Below, in pieces: positions 1 through 7,380 of a stretch of 10,289 nucleotides of DNA (positions are counted from its first letter, which is position 1; each line of letters begins with the position of its first letter). Where the stretch lies: positions 1-10,289 of the forward strand of contig JAAZBY010000261.1 of the NCBI GenBank assembly GCA_012513595.1, written 5' to 3'. The DNA is from Chloroflexota bacterium. GTDB taxonomy: Bacteria > Chloroflexota > Anaerolineae > UBA1429. The position numbers and the translations under genes are program-made. The notes below the pieces were generated by a model. It searched no databases. It saw only the letters and a list, made by a program, of their open reading frames with translations, and was not told the DNA's origin.

Positions 1-914
1 ATGTAGGCGTTGACGCTGGCGGGCTCAAAGCTCGCGCCCCACTCGACCCCCGCCAACACCCCGAACTCGGTAACCAACAGCGGGCAGTTGCGGTAGCCGC
101 GTTCGGCCATCCAGCCACGAAAGCTGTGCAGGAAGCTGCGGAACAGGTCCACGTCCAGGGTCGCCGCGCCGTCGCCCCACTCCAGGACGAGGCCTTCCGT
201 GGCGTCGATGCCGGCCGGGATTCCTGCCCCCCAGATCCCCAATTGCTCGTTCAGCGGGTAGGCGTGGATGGCCCACACGTCGGCCGGCAGCGGCACACCG
301 TGGGCCGCCTGATAGGCAGCCAGGACTCTATCCAGATACTGGAGGCGCAGGGCGGTGGGCTGCACGATCTGCCCGGCGGCGATGAGTGCGGTCGGGTCGA
401 TCCCCTTGATCAGGGTATACAGGTGCTGGTAGGCGGCGGCGTACACCTCGGGGACCAGATCGTCCTGGTGGATGCAGTCCGGCTCGTTGCCGATGAACCA
501 CACGGTGCCCGGGTTGGCGCGCGCTGTCGCGGCGATGGTGGCGTCGTTGGGCACGTAAGAGAACTCGGCCGGGCCCGTCTGCTTGAGACGGATGGTGGGA
601 TAGTATTCCACGTCACCGGGGCGGGCCGCCTCGGGGCGCGCTTCCCAATCCCAGTACCAGCCCGCACCCAGCCCCACGATAGGATAGTCCCGCACATCGT
701 AGGTTCTGGAGCTGCCCACGCCGAAACGGCTCAGGGTGCTGCCCGGGGGCACGTACTCGTAGGCTACCAGAGGCAGGGCAACGCTGGGCGCCGCCGGTCG
801 TGCGCCGGCCGTCGAGGGCGTAGACAGGAGCGCGATGGCCACGCCGAGCGCCGCAAGAGTCGAGAGGATGGCACTGCGGTGCCGCGGGTCGAAGAACCGG
901 AGCCTATTGTGCAT
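1..914 (-). CDS. Secreted Asl1/GH-A-like glycoside hydrolase, 3' end off window
   Basis: The frame is open from the ATG at 914 to the window edge, giving 304 codons with no stop, so the C-terminus is missing. Residues 1 to about 38 form a signal peptide: a basic start (MHNRLRFFDPRHR) followed by a hydrophobic Ala/Leu stretch. The mature part has features of a TIM-barrel clan GH-A enzyme: WFIGNEPD around residues 139-146 (E144 as candidate acid/base), WAIHAYP with H217, and LLVTEFGV with E283 as candidate nucleophile. This pattern resembles the Asl1-like glycosyl hydrolase catalytic domain, and the substrate is unknown. The start overlaps the stop of the preceding glycosidase gene by 11 bases, and a GGAG lies 7 bases upstream of the ATG, so translational coupling is likely. 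The family call is by motif only; a related GH39 or GH5 type is possible. Confidence 0.8.
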   Translation of the reverse strand, partial: MHNRLRFFDPRHRSAILSTLAALGVAIALLSTPSTAGARPAAPSVALPLVAYEYVPPGSTLSRFGVGSSRTYDVRDYPIVGLGAGWYWDWEARPEAARPGDVEYYPTIRLKQTGPAEFSYVPNDATIAATARANPGTVWFIGNEPDCIHQDDLVPEVYAAAYQHLYTLIKGIDPTALIAAGQIVQPTALRLQYLDRVLAAYQAAHGVPLPADVWAIHAYPLNEQLGIWGAGIPAGIDATEGLVLEWGDGAATLDVDLFRSFLHSFRGWMAERGYRNCPLLVTEFGVLAGVEWGASFEPASVNAY

Positions 915-2343
915 GCGGAATCTCCACGTAGAGCGGGTTGGCCCCCGCCGTAACAACGATCTGCCCGTCCGCGGTGCCGTCCCCGGCATCGGTGACCTCG
1001 CCTTGGGGTGTACCGTACATGTCCGTCAAGGTCGCCCGGGCGGCTTGCAGCGTGACGGTGCGGCTCAGGCCGTCGTCTGACCAGAGCGTGACCAGCGTGG
1101 CGCCTGAAGGGGTGCGGAACTCGTAGGCCTCGACCCCGGGGAAGTCCAGCGTGCGCACGAACGTGGCCGAGCCGAGCTTGAGCGTGGCGGTACGGAAGGC
1201 GAGTACCGAGGACTTTTCAACCCGGGTGCTCGTCACGAGGCCATAGTGCTCATACATGGCGTTGTCGGTAAAGTCCTTCCAGGCGAACCAGATCATCGCG
1301 TCCAGCCGGGCGGCCACGGCGCGCGCGGCGACCTGCGTGACGTAGCGCGCCTGAGACTCCTGCGTGGGGGCCGGATCATAAAAGGGCGTCGGGCCGCTGG
1401 GCGCGCCGACCTCGGTGCAGAAAAAGGGCTTGTCGGCGCACCCGTGGTCGGCCAGGACTTGGCGCAGATGGTTGACCTTGGCCACCAGGTCGCGCCCCTC
1501 GGCGCTTTCCTCCCAAGACGGGGCGAAGGCCGGGTAGTAGTGAAAGTTGAACACGTCAAAGGACTGTCCCCCGCCGTGCGCAAGCACATCAGTCAGGAAC
1601 TGGCGGTTAAAGCCCTCGTCGGGGTCCCGGCCGTCCTCTCCGGAAAAGGCGTCGTAGGCCAGGCCGCCGAGGACCACCTTGGCGCGCGGGTTGGCTGCCT
1701 TCAGCGCGGGGTATACCTTCGCCAACATGGCAGCATATCTGTCCCCATAGGGACCCCAGTAGGGCCCGCCCGCCTCGGCCTGCAGCACCCCGGCGTTGTC
1801 GGGCTCGTTAAAGAACTCATAGTACGTGATCCACGGGTAGCGCCTGGCCATGGCGGCCACCATGGCGGCAAAGTCAGCGAGGCAGTCCTCGCGAATCGGC
1901 CCGTTCAGGTAGGGGATGCCGCTCCCAGACCTTTCCGAGGCCCACTCCGGGTTGGTCACAAAAGTGACGATCGGGTTCAGCCCCAGCTGGCGCGCCCGTT
2001 CCAGGTCCGCGTCCGTGTACCACGTATACACCGGCGGCACGGTTCTCGTGTCCCCGACGATCGCCTTCCAGCTGACCTCCCAGCGCACAAAGTACGGACG
2101 TGCCGTTCGCAAGGGTTTGTAGCCGATGGCAGCATCGTCCAGGGAGCCGTACATCTGCACGCCAAAGCGGTGTGCGGAGACATAGTCCTTGTTGGCCATC
2201 ACCAACGGGATGGTCAGCCGAGAGGACGTGCCCTGGGCCACCACGGTGCGGCCTGCGTGCGACGGCCCGGTTAACAGCGCCACCGCGACCAGGACGGCCG
2301 CCAGGGCAACCGCGCGGACCCGGCCACCAAACGTTGAAGTCAT
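904..2343 (-). CDS. Secreted cellulase-type (clan GH-A) glycoside hydrolase
   Basis: This 479-residue protein has an N-terminal signal peptide (about residues 1-30, hydrophobic core AVALAAVLVAVALL). A TIM-barrel glycosidase domain follows. YYEFFNEPDN places the probable acid/base at E180, FNFHYYP contains H268, and FFCTEVGAPSG places the probable nucleophile at E311. These are the strand-4 and strand-7 glutamates of retaining clan GH-A enzymes (GH5/GH39-like). Residues from about 385 to the end look like a small beta-sandwich domain (TLVTLWSDDG, LTDMYGTPQGE, NPLYVEIP), common at the end of such enzymes. The ATG at 2343 is supported by a GAGGAA Shine-Dalgarno 8 bases upstream. The gene lies 46 bases after the propeller gene and overlaps the next glycosidase, so it is the middle gene of an operon. 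It probably cleaves an extracellular beta-glycan; the exact substrate and GH family are not readable. Confidence 0.88.
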   Translation of the reverse strand: MTSTFGGRVRAVALAAVLVAVALLTGPSHAGRTVVAQGTSSRLTIPLVMANKDYVSAHRFGVQMYGSLDDAAIGYKPLRTARPYFVRWEVSWKAIVGDTRTVPPVYTWYTDADLERARQLGLNPIVTFVTNPEWASERSGSGIPYLNGPIREDCLADFAAMVAAMARRYPWITYYEFFNEPDNAGVLQAEAGGPYWGPYGDRYAAMLAKVYPALKAANPRAKVVLGGLAYDAFSGEDGRDPDEGFNRQFLTDVLAHGGGQSFDVFNFHYYPAFAPSWEESAEGRDLVAKVNHLRQVLADHGCADKPFFCTEVGAPSGPTPFYDPAPTQESQARYVTQVAARAVAARLDAMIWFAWKDFTDNAMYEHYGLVTSTRVEKSSVLAFRTATLKLGSATFVRTLDFPGVEAYEFRTPSGATLVTLWSDDGLSRTVTLQAARATLTDMYGTPQGEVTDAGDGTADGQIVVTAGANPLYVEIPHAQ

Positions 2344-2389
2344 GGATCGTATTCCTCAGGAATGACAGGGTTGCCGCGACGAGCAGATG

Positions 2390-3538
2390 CTACGGCGTGG
2401 CCACCAAAGAGATGTACAGGCGTTGCAGATAGGGAGGGCGCCAGGCCAGCAGCTGGTTCGCCCCGGGCGCGGCCGCCCACACTGCACCAGAGCTGTCGAC
2501 CGAGATCCCTTGCGGGCTGGGGGCAGCACCCGGCAGCCCAGTCTCCTCAACGGCCCGGAACCGGACGGCGTCGGTGCGGCCCAGGCGCTGCCCGGCCTCC
2601 TCGCTGAACCAGACATAGCCCGCCTGGACCGCCATGTCATACGGGCGGCTCGAGGCCTGGGGGAGCGAGTGCCACACCACAATGCTCAGCGTGCTGGGGT
2701 TCCAGTTGCCGACGCGCCCCCCGGCAATGTCGGTAAACCAGGGCGAGCCCCCCTCCGCCGTGATCGACCAGGGACGGCTGCCGATATCGGTCGATACCGG
2801 GTAGAACATGGAGGTTCCCACGCGAAACTGGTAGATCCGCGACTGGTTGGGCACCGTCAGCCAGACGCGCAGGGCGTCCTGGACGGCGATATCATTGGGC
2901 TCCGGCAGGTCGCCCGGGACGGCATAGTGAGACACCATCGAAGTAGCCAGGTCGTCACTCACCGTCAGCCTGCCGATTATGCCGGCGGCCGGGAGCGTGA
3001 ACCAGACCTCGTTGGGCCTGCTGGGCAGGATGGCCAGGTGTGGGGCAGTGCCAGAGTCCGGCGTGGCCACCGCATCGGCTGCGCCGGTCGGCCCGGCCTG
3101 CACCAGCGGCACCGTGATGCGGCGCGACAACGGGTAGGCACGGGTCTCTCCGGTGGCGGCGTCGCGGCGGGCGATCGCCTCGCCGGAGGTGCAGATCCAC
3201 CACACCGCACTATCGACGACGGCGAGGTCACTCGGCGCGCACCCTTCGCCGGCAGGGTGCGTCAGGACGGTCGGCGTGCCGTCGCCGGCGATGTCCAGCT
3301 GGCCGATGGCCTCTTCTGCGGGCAGCGTGAACCAGATCCTGGACGGCGATTCGGCCGCGACGGCGGACGGGCTGCCCGGCACGTCATACCCGGTGACGAA
3401 GGACGAGGACTGAGCGCCGGTCTTCCACGGGCCAACCAGACAGAGCAGGCCGAGGGCCACGGCGATCCCCACGAGCCGCCGACGTCTCTGGGGGGTGTCT
3501 CTTGGCGCGGTCGTGCGTTGGGCTCGGGCTATGGGCAT
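2390..3538 (-). CDS. Secreted seven-bladed Vgb/streptogramin-lyase-like beta-propeller
   Basis: This 382-residue protein begins at the ATG at 3538, which has a GGAG 6 bases upstream and is immediately followed by a signal peptide (basic residues 18-21, hydrophobic LVGIAVALGLLCLVG, likely cut near residue 42). The frame stays open further upstream to 3787, but that extension has no signal-like or propeller sequence and covers the promoter, so I reject it. The mature part has seven W-centred repeats of the type (I/V)WFTLP...IGxL, with tryptophans at about 69, 113, 179, 226, 267, 310 and 354. This matches a seven-bladed propeller of the virginiamycin B lyase-like type. I cannot place the catalytic His/Glu set of true Vgb enzymes, so antibiotic cleavage should not be assumed; a binding or scaffold role is equally possible. 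The C-terminus ends in RLYISLVATP. It is the first gene of the leftward operon with two glycosidases. Confidence 0.8.
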   Translation of the reverse strand: MPIARAQRTTAPRDTPQRRRRLVGIAVALGLLCLVGPWKTGAQSSSFVTGYDVPGSPSAVAAESPSRIWFTLPAEEAIGQLDIAGDGTPTVLTHPAGEGCAPSDLAVVDSAVWWICTSGEAIARRDAATGETRAYPLSRRITVPLVQAGPTGAADAVATPDSGTAPHLAILPSRPNEVWFTLPAAGIIGRLTVSDDLATSMVSHYAVPGDLPEPNDIAVQDALRVWLTVPNQSRIYQFRVGTSMFYPVSTDIGSRPWSITAEGGSPWFTDIAGGRVGNWNPSTLSIVVWHSLPQASSRPYDMAVQAGYVWFSEEAGQRLGRTDAVRFRAVEETGLPGAAPSPQGISVDSSGAVWAAAPGANQLLAWRPPYLQRLYISLVATP

Positions 3539-3665
3539 GCAGTTCTCCGGGGCGGTCTGCGACACGGGCCCATCTGACAGCGCCCGATGGAGCCGGGCAC
3601 TGAGCAGGCCGTCCAGTGCGGTGGGGGGGACGCCGACCCAAGTCGCGACCCCGACGCTTGCCTCG

Positions 3666-3693
3666 ATGATATCATGCAATCGGGCCCTGTCAA
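3666..3693 (-). promoter_or_regulatory. Sigma70-type promoter with extended -10 for the secreted operon
   Basis: Read on the minus strand, a perfect TTGACA (3693-3688) is followed after 16 bases by TATCAT (3671-3666). A TGA just before the -10 makes an extended TGn -10. Transcription would start near 3659, leaving a leader of about 120 bases before the propeller ATG at 3538. The -10 sits inside a perfect 10-base palindrome, ATGATATCAT (3666-3675), which could be chance or part of an operator. This is the best promoter match I see in the window. Confidence 0.7.
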
Positions 3694-3850
3694 GTCCGAC
3701 ACCAGCCAACGGACGGATGTATGGTAACCCAACGACACGCAGTCTAGTTGCGGGCACTTGATACCATGTTCTCGACATTACGCGCAAGCACCGCGATCTG
3801 CCGTAAAAGATGGGCGAGGCGACATCGTGGCCTGCCCCGGAACGGCGTGC

Positions 3851-3856
3851 TATACT
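3851..3856 (+). promoter_or_regulatory. Probable -10 element of recJ promoter
   Basis: TATACT (five of six matches to TATAAT) lies 38 bases before the recJ ATG. This would give a 5' leader of about 30 bases that includes the GGAGAGAG ribosome binding site at 3882-3889. No good -35 is present at the usual distance; the best candidate, around 3828-3833 (TGGCCT), matches only three of six. The location between divergent genes supports a promoter here, but the element itself is weak evidence. Confidence 0.4.
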
Positions 3857-3894
3857 CGTGCTGTACGCCCCTGAACGTCACGGAGAGAGCGCTC

Positions 3895-6246
3895 ATGCCC
3901 CGACCTTGGCGCCTGCCCGAGCCCCTTGATGACATCCCCCTCGCCCTGCGAGAGGCCGTCGGCGGGCACCCTCTTGTCGCTAGGCTGCTGGCCCAGCGCG
4001 GCATGGCCGATCCCCTCGCGGCACGCGCCTTTCTCGACCCCGCCCAGTATCGCCCCGCGCCGCCCGCTGAGCTCCCCGGGCTTCCGGAGGCCGTGCGCCT
4101 GCTGGGGGAGGCCGCCGCGTCGGGCGGGGCAGTCTACGTATGGGGAGACGGCGATGCCGACGGGATCACGGCAACCGCCCTCCTGCACGAGGCGCTGGCC
4201 GCCGCGGGCCTGCGGGTCACCTGCGGCCTGCCAGCGCGTGCCGAGGGGCCTGGGCTGCCGCCACGCGCCGTGCAGGCCGCCCTGGCCGCTGGCGCGCAGT
4301 TCCTGGTCACCTGCGACACCGGCGTGACCGCCCACGAGACGGTATCCCTGGCGCGTCGGCTGGGGTTGCGCGTCATCATCACCGACCACCACGACCTGCC
4401 CGAGGCCCTTCCCGCTGCCGACGCCCTGGTGAACCCGCGCCTACTGCCGGGCGGCCACCCGCTCGCGGGCCTTTCGGGCGTGGGCGTGGCCTACCTGCTG
4501 GCCCAGGGCCTGGCGGAGAGTGGTGCTTCCGCACTGGCAGGGGCGCTGGACGGCCTGCTCGACCTCGCTGCCATCGGGCTGGTGGCCGACCTGGCCCCCC
4601 TGACCGACGACGTCCGTTACCTGGTACAACGAGGACTGCAGGCTCTCCGTTACACTCAGCGCCCCGGCCTGCTGGCCCTGCTGGCAGCGGCCGAGGCCAG
4701 CGCCGCGCACGCCGACGAGGAGACCATCTCCTGGCTGTTGGGGCCGCGGCTGAACGCGGCGGCCGACCTGGCCGGCAGTGAGGCCGGGCTGCGCCTGCTC
4801 CTTACCGCCGATGCCGAGGAGGCCGCGGACCTGGCCGGGCTGCTCGAACGCAAGTACCGCGAGCGCCGTGCCCGGACGGAGGCGGCCCTGGCCGCCGCGG
4901 AAGAGCAGCTGCGCCGCGACCCGGAACTGCAGGCCCAGCCGGCCATCGTCGTCGAGGCGGGGGAATGGGGCGGCGGAGGCGTGCTCGGGCGGGTGGCCGC
5001 AGGCCTCGCCGAGCGCTACGATCGGCCGGCGGTGGTCATCGCGCTGCACGCGGACGGGCTCTGCGTGGGGTCGGCGCGGTCGGTGGAGGGGGTCGACATT
5101 CACGAGGCGATCTCGGCCGGCCGGGACCTGCTCGTCCGCGAGGGGGGGCACCCGCTGGCCGCCGGCTTCACCGTGAGGAGCGAGAACCTGCCCCGCTTCC
5201 GCTCTCTGCTGATGCGCGCGCTGGCGCCGGTAGTGGCTGCGCGCCCCGTGGCGCCCCTCCGCGTCGACGCCATCGTCGCGGCCGAGGCGATCGACCTGGC
5301 CCTGGCCAGGGAGCTATCTCGCCTGGGGCCCTTCGGCGCGGGGAACCCGCGTGCGGTGCTGGCTCTGCCCGCCCTGGCGCTGGCCCGCCTCGAGGCGGGG
5401 GACGAGCAGGCCCCACGCTATCGGCGCCTGTACCTTTCTGGCGGCGAGGGCCAGAGCCTACGGGTGACGACCTTCGGCGAGGGGGCGCTCCCGGCCATGG
5501 GCGCGCGCGTCGACGTCGCCGTTCACGTGCGGGCCGCCTTCTGGGGCGGGCAAGAGCGCCTCGACGTTCTGCTGGCGGGCTGGCGCCCGGCCGAGGAGGG
5601 CGCCCCGGCCACCGTGACGCTGGCCGAGGGGGCGGTCGAAGTGGTCGACTGGCGGGGCGAGCGGCGCCAAGTCGAGACCCTCCTCCAGACGCTGCGCGAG
5701 CGGTACGGCGAACGGCTGGCCGTCTGGGCGGAGGGACCCGAGGTGCCCGAGGGCGCCTTGCGGCGCGCCGACCTGCCCGAGCAGGGCGCGCCGGCCCTGG
5801 CATTGGCCAGCGCGCCGGCGGGGCCAGAGGATCTGCGGGCGGCCCTCGCACGCGTGCGGCCGCACGTCGTGTACCTGCTGCCCCCGGCCGATACGGCTGC
5901 GCGGGAGGTGCGCGCCTTCCTGCGGCAGGTGGCCGGGATGCTGCAGGTAACCCTGCGCGACCGCGCCGGCCACCTGGACGTGCCGCGCATGGCCTCACGC
6001 GTGGGGCAGCGGGAGGCGGCCATCCTCGCGGCGCTGCGCGCGCTCGAGGCGGACGGGCATCTGCGCCTGACGCGTGGGGTTGGCGGCGCCTGGCGCGCCG
6101 AACCCGGCGCCGGCCGAACGAGTTCCGCAGAGCGGCGGCGCCGCGCACTGCTCGTCGTTGAGGAGGTCCTGGCTGAGACGGCTGCCTACCGCCAGGCCTA
6201 TGCCACGATGCCGCCAGCGGCGCTGTTCAGCAGGCCCGCAGACTGA
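3895..6246 (+). CDS. recJ: Single-stranded-DNA-specific exonuclease RecJ
   Basis: This 783-residue cytoplasmic enzyme degrades single-stranded DNA 5' to 3' in RecF-pathway recombination and repair. The DHH phosphoesterase motifs are intact: WGDGDADG (D85, D87), CDTG (D141), the DHH triad at 164-166, and VADLAPL (D232). The DHHA1 part has GSARS (393-396) and GGHPLAAG (417-424), and the OB-fold part starts around PFGAGNP (479-485). About 200 further residues follow, ending in a helix-rich part (697-725) that looks like a winged helix. E. coli RecJ (577 aa) lacks this extension, but it resembles the long RecJ of Bacillus (about 786 aa). The ATG at 3895 is preferred because of the GGAGAGAG upstream; an in-frame extension to 3748 is not protein-like. 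One oddity: the usual NAAGR motif reads NAAAD at 287-291. Confidence 0.93.
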   Translation: MPRPWRLPEPLDDIPLALREAVGGHPLVARLLAQRGMADPLAARAFLDPAQYRPAPPAELPGLPEAVRLLGEAAASGGAVYVWGDGDADGITATALLHEALAAAGLRVTCGLPARAEGPGLPPRAVQAALAAGAQFLVTCDTGVTAHETVSLARRLGLRVIITDHHDLPEALPAADALVNPRLLPGGHPLAGLSGVGVAYLLAQGLAESGASALAGALDGLLDLAAIGLVADLAPLTDDVRYLVQRGLQALRYTQRPGLLALLAAAEASAAHADEETISWLLGPRLNAAADLAGSEAGLRLLLTADAEEAADLAGLLERKYRERRARTEAALAAAEEQLRRDPELQAQPAIVVEAGEWGGGGVLGRVAAGLAERYDRPAVVIALHADGLCVGSARSVEGVDIHEAISAGRDLLVREGGHPLAAGFTVRSENLPRFRSLLMRALAPVVAARPVAPLRVDAIVAAEAIDLALARELSRLGPFGAGNPRAVLALPALALARLEAGDEQAPRYRRLYLSGGEGQSLRVTTFGEGALPAMGARVDVAVHVRAAFWGGQERLDVLLAGWRPAEEGAPATVTLAEGAVEVVDWRGERRQVETLLQTLRERYGERLAVWAEGPEVPEGALRRADLPEQGAPALALASAPAGPEDLRAALARVRPHVVYLLPPADTAAREVRAFLRQVAGMLQVTLRDRAGHLDVPRMASRVGQREAAILAALRALEADGHLRLTRGVGGAWRAEPGAGRTSSAERRRRALLVVEEVLAETAAYRQAYATMPPAALFSRPAD

Positions 6247-6258
6247 TCCCCGGCGCGG

Positions 6259-6287
6259 TTGCCCCCGGCCCTGCGGCGGAGTATCAT
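6259..6287 (+). promoter_or_regulatory. Sigma70-type promoter for the oxidoreductase gene
   Basis: TTGCCC (6259-6264, four of six matches to TTGACA) is followed after exactly 17 bases by TATCAT (6282-6287, five of six matches to TATAAT). Transcription would start near 6294, about 42 bases before the ATG at 6337. It lies in the only non-coding gap between recJ and the oxidoreductase, which supports independent expression of the downstream genes. Confidence 0.5.
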
Positions 6288-6288
6288 C

Positions 6289-6302
6289 TGCCGGTGTCGG
6301 CA
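6289..6302. repeat. Small inverted repeat at the predicted transcription start
   Basis: TGCCG and CGGCA form a perfect 5-base inverted repeat around a GTGT centre, directly downstream of the -10 at 6282-6287. It could be a repressor half-site pair overlapping the start point, or a small 5' hairpin in the mRNA. Arms this short are frequent in GC-rich DNA, so confidence is low. Confidence 0.25.
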
Positions 6303-6336
6303 TGCTACGTGACCTAACTCACCACACGGAGGGATC

Positions 6337-7338
6337 ATGACGGCCAAGGTACGGATCGGGTTCATCGGGGCGGGCGGGATCGCGCGGTCGCACATGCGGC
6401 GCCTGCAGCAGATTCCTGAGGCCGAGGTCGTGGCGTTCGCAGAGCCGAGCAACGAGTCGATGGCCAGGATGGCGGAGGACTATCCGGTTGCGAGCACGCT
6501 GCCGGTGTTCAGCGACTATCGCGACATGCTGGACAAGGTCTCCATGGACGCGGCCATCATCCTGACCCCCCACACCCTGCACCACGAACAGGGGCTGGAG
6601 GTACTCGGGCGCGGGCTGCACCTCCTTATGGAGAAGCCCATGGTCTGCACGGTGCCGCACGCCTACGACCTGATCGAGGCGGGCAAGGGCAAGGTCTTTA
6701 TGGTCTCGTACCAGCGGCACTTTCAGGGCCCCTACGTGTACATTCGTGAGCAGATCCAGTCGGGCGCGCTGGGCAAGCTGCAGTTCATCTCGGCATTGCA
6801 GTCACAGAACTGGCGCCGCAGCCAGACGGGCAAATGGCGCCAGGTGATGGCGCTCAGCGGCGGCGGGCAGCTGAACGACTCTGGCAGCCACCTGATCGAC
6901 ATCCTGCTCTGGGCGACCGGGCTGACCGCCGAATCGGTGTCGGCCTACGTCGAGAACTATGACCGCGAGGTCGATATCGACTCGGCGCTGTCGTTCCGCT
7001 TTACCAATGGCGCCCACGGCAACATCTCCATCGTCGGCGACAGCCCGATGTGGTGGGAAGAGTTCTCCGTGTGGGGCAGCGACGGCGTGATCCTGTACCG
7101 CAACGGCAAGATCCTGCAGGGCACCTATGGCGGGGACGGGCTCCAGGAGATCACCGAGCTGCCGGCGGACTCGGACCCCGACCGCAACTTTGTAGACGCC
7201 ATCCTGGGGCGCGACAAGGTCGGCGTGCCGCCCGAGTGCGGGCTGCGCGTCATCGAGCTGACCGAGGCGGCCTGGAAGTCCGCGGAACTGGGGCGCCCGG
7301 TGCGGGTGGCGGAGCTCCGCGGGGGCCTCGATGCCTGA
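6337..7338 (+). CDS. Gfo/Idh/MocA-family NAD(P)-dependent oxidoreductase
   Basis: This 333-residue cytoplasmic protein is of normal length for the family, which oxidises or reduces sugars, inositols and related polyols. The N-terminal Rossmann fold shows GFIGAGGIA (residues 8-16) for dinucleotide binding. MEKP (98-101) is the conserved lysine motif of the family. GGGQLNDSGSHLIDILLW (175-192), with D181 and H185, is the expected catalytic segment at the start of the alpha/beta substrate domain. The ATG at 6337 has a GGAGGGA just upstream. The gene lies 90 bases after recJ with its own promoter and 42 bases before the UroD-like gene, with which it is probably co-transcribed. The substrate cannot be deduced. 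Confidence 0.93.
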   Translation: MTAKVRIGFIGAGGIARSHMRRLQQIPEAEVVAFAEPSNESMARMAEDYPVASTLPVFSDYRDMLDKVSMDAAIILTPHTLHHEQGLEVLGRGLHLLMEKPMVCTVPHAYDLIEAGKGKVFMVSYQRHFQGPYVYIREQIQSGALGKLQFISALQSQNWRRSQTGKWRQVMALSGGGQLNDSGSHLIDILLWATGLTAESVSAYVENYDREVDIDSALSFRFTNGAHGNISIVGDSPMWWEEFSVWGSDGVILYRNGKILQGTYGGDGLQEITELPADSDPDRNFVDAILGRDKVGVPPECGLRVIELTEAAWKSAELGRPVRVAELRGGLDA

Positions 7339-7380
7339 TCGCGCTGGCCCGCTGGCACGGCCTTGTGCGGGCGGCGCCCG

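Larger units (their letters stand above)
3539..3894. other. Divergent intergenic regulatory region
   Basis: These 356 bases lie between the oppositely oriented propeller gene and recJ. They hold a strong leftward promoter (3666-3693), a transcribed leader of about 120 bases before the propeller ATG, and a probable rightward -10 for recJ at 3851-3856. The 3700-3840 stretch between them contains no gene I can support. The reading frames that run through from both sides have no start with a good ribosome binding site and no recognisable protein features. I recognise no known riboswitch in the 120-base leader. Confidence 0.65.

Noticed and set aside
126..953. 275-codon open frame on the plus strand
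   Set aside because: It is antisense to the partial Asl1-like gene, which has a signal peptide, NEPD and TEFG motifs.
1246..2274. 342-codon open frame on the plus strand
   Set aside because: It is antisense to the clan GH-A glycosidase, which has a signal peptide and both catalytic glutamates; the shadow frame shows no protein features.
2390..3538. Streptogramin (virginiamycin B) resistance enzyme
   Set aside because: Only the propeller repeats match; the catalytic residues of the lyase could not be placed, and the secreted context with glycosidases does not suggest antibiotic resistance.
3539..3787. 83-residue N-terminal extension of the propeller protein
   Set aside because: It would place the signal peptide internally and would start upstream of the strong promoter; the ATG at 3538 has a good ribosome binding site.
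3748..3894. 49-residue N-terminal extension of RecJ
   Set aside because: It includes the probable -10 element and has no RecJ similarity; the ATG at 3895 follows a GGAGAGAG.
4965..6161. 398-codon open frame on the plus strand inside recJ
   Set aside because: Its translation is Arg/Gly/Ala-rich and out of frame with RecJ, whose motifs continue through this region.
7363..7380. TTG start for the UroD-like protein
   Set aside because: It adds six non-family residues; the ATG at 7381 gives the typical family N-terminus.
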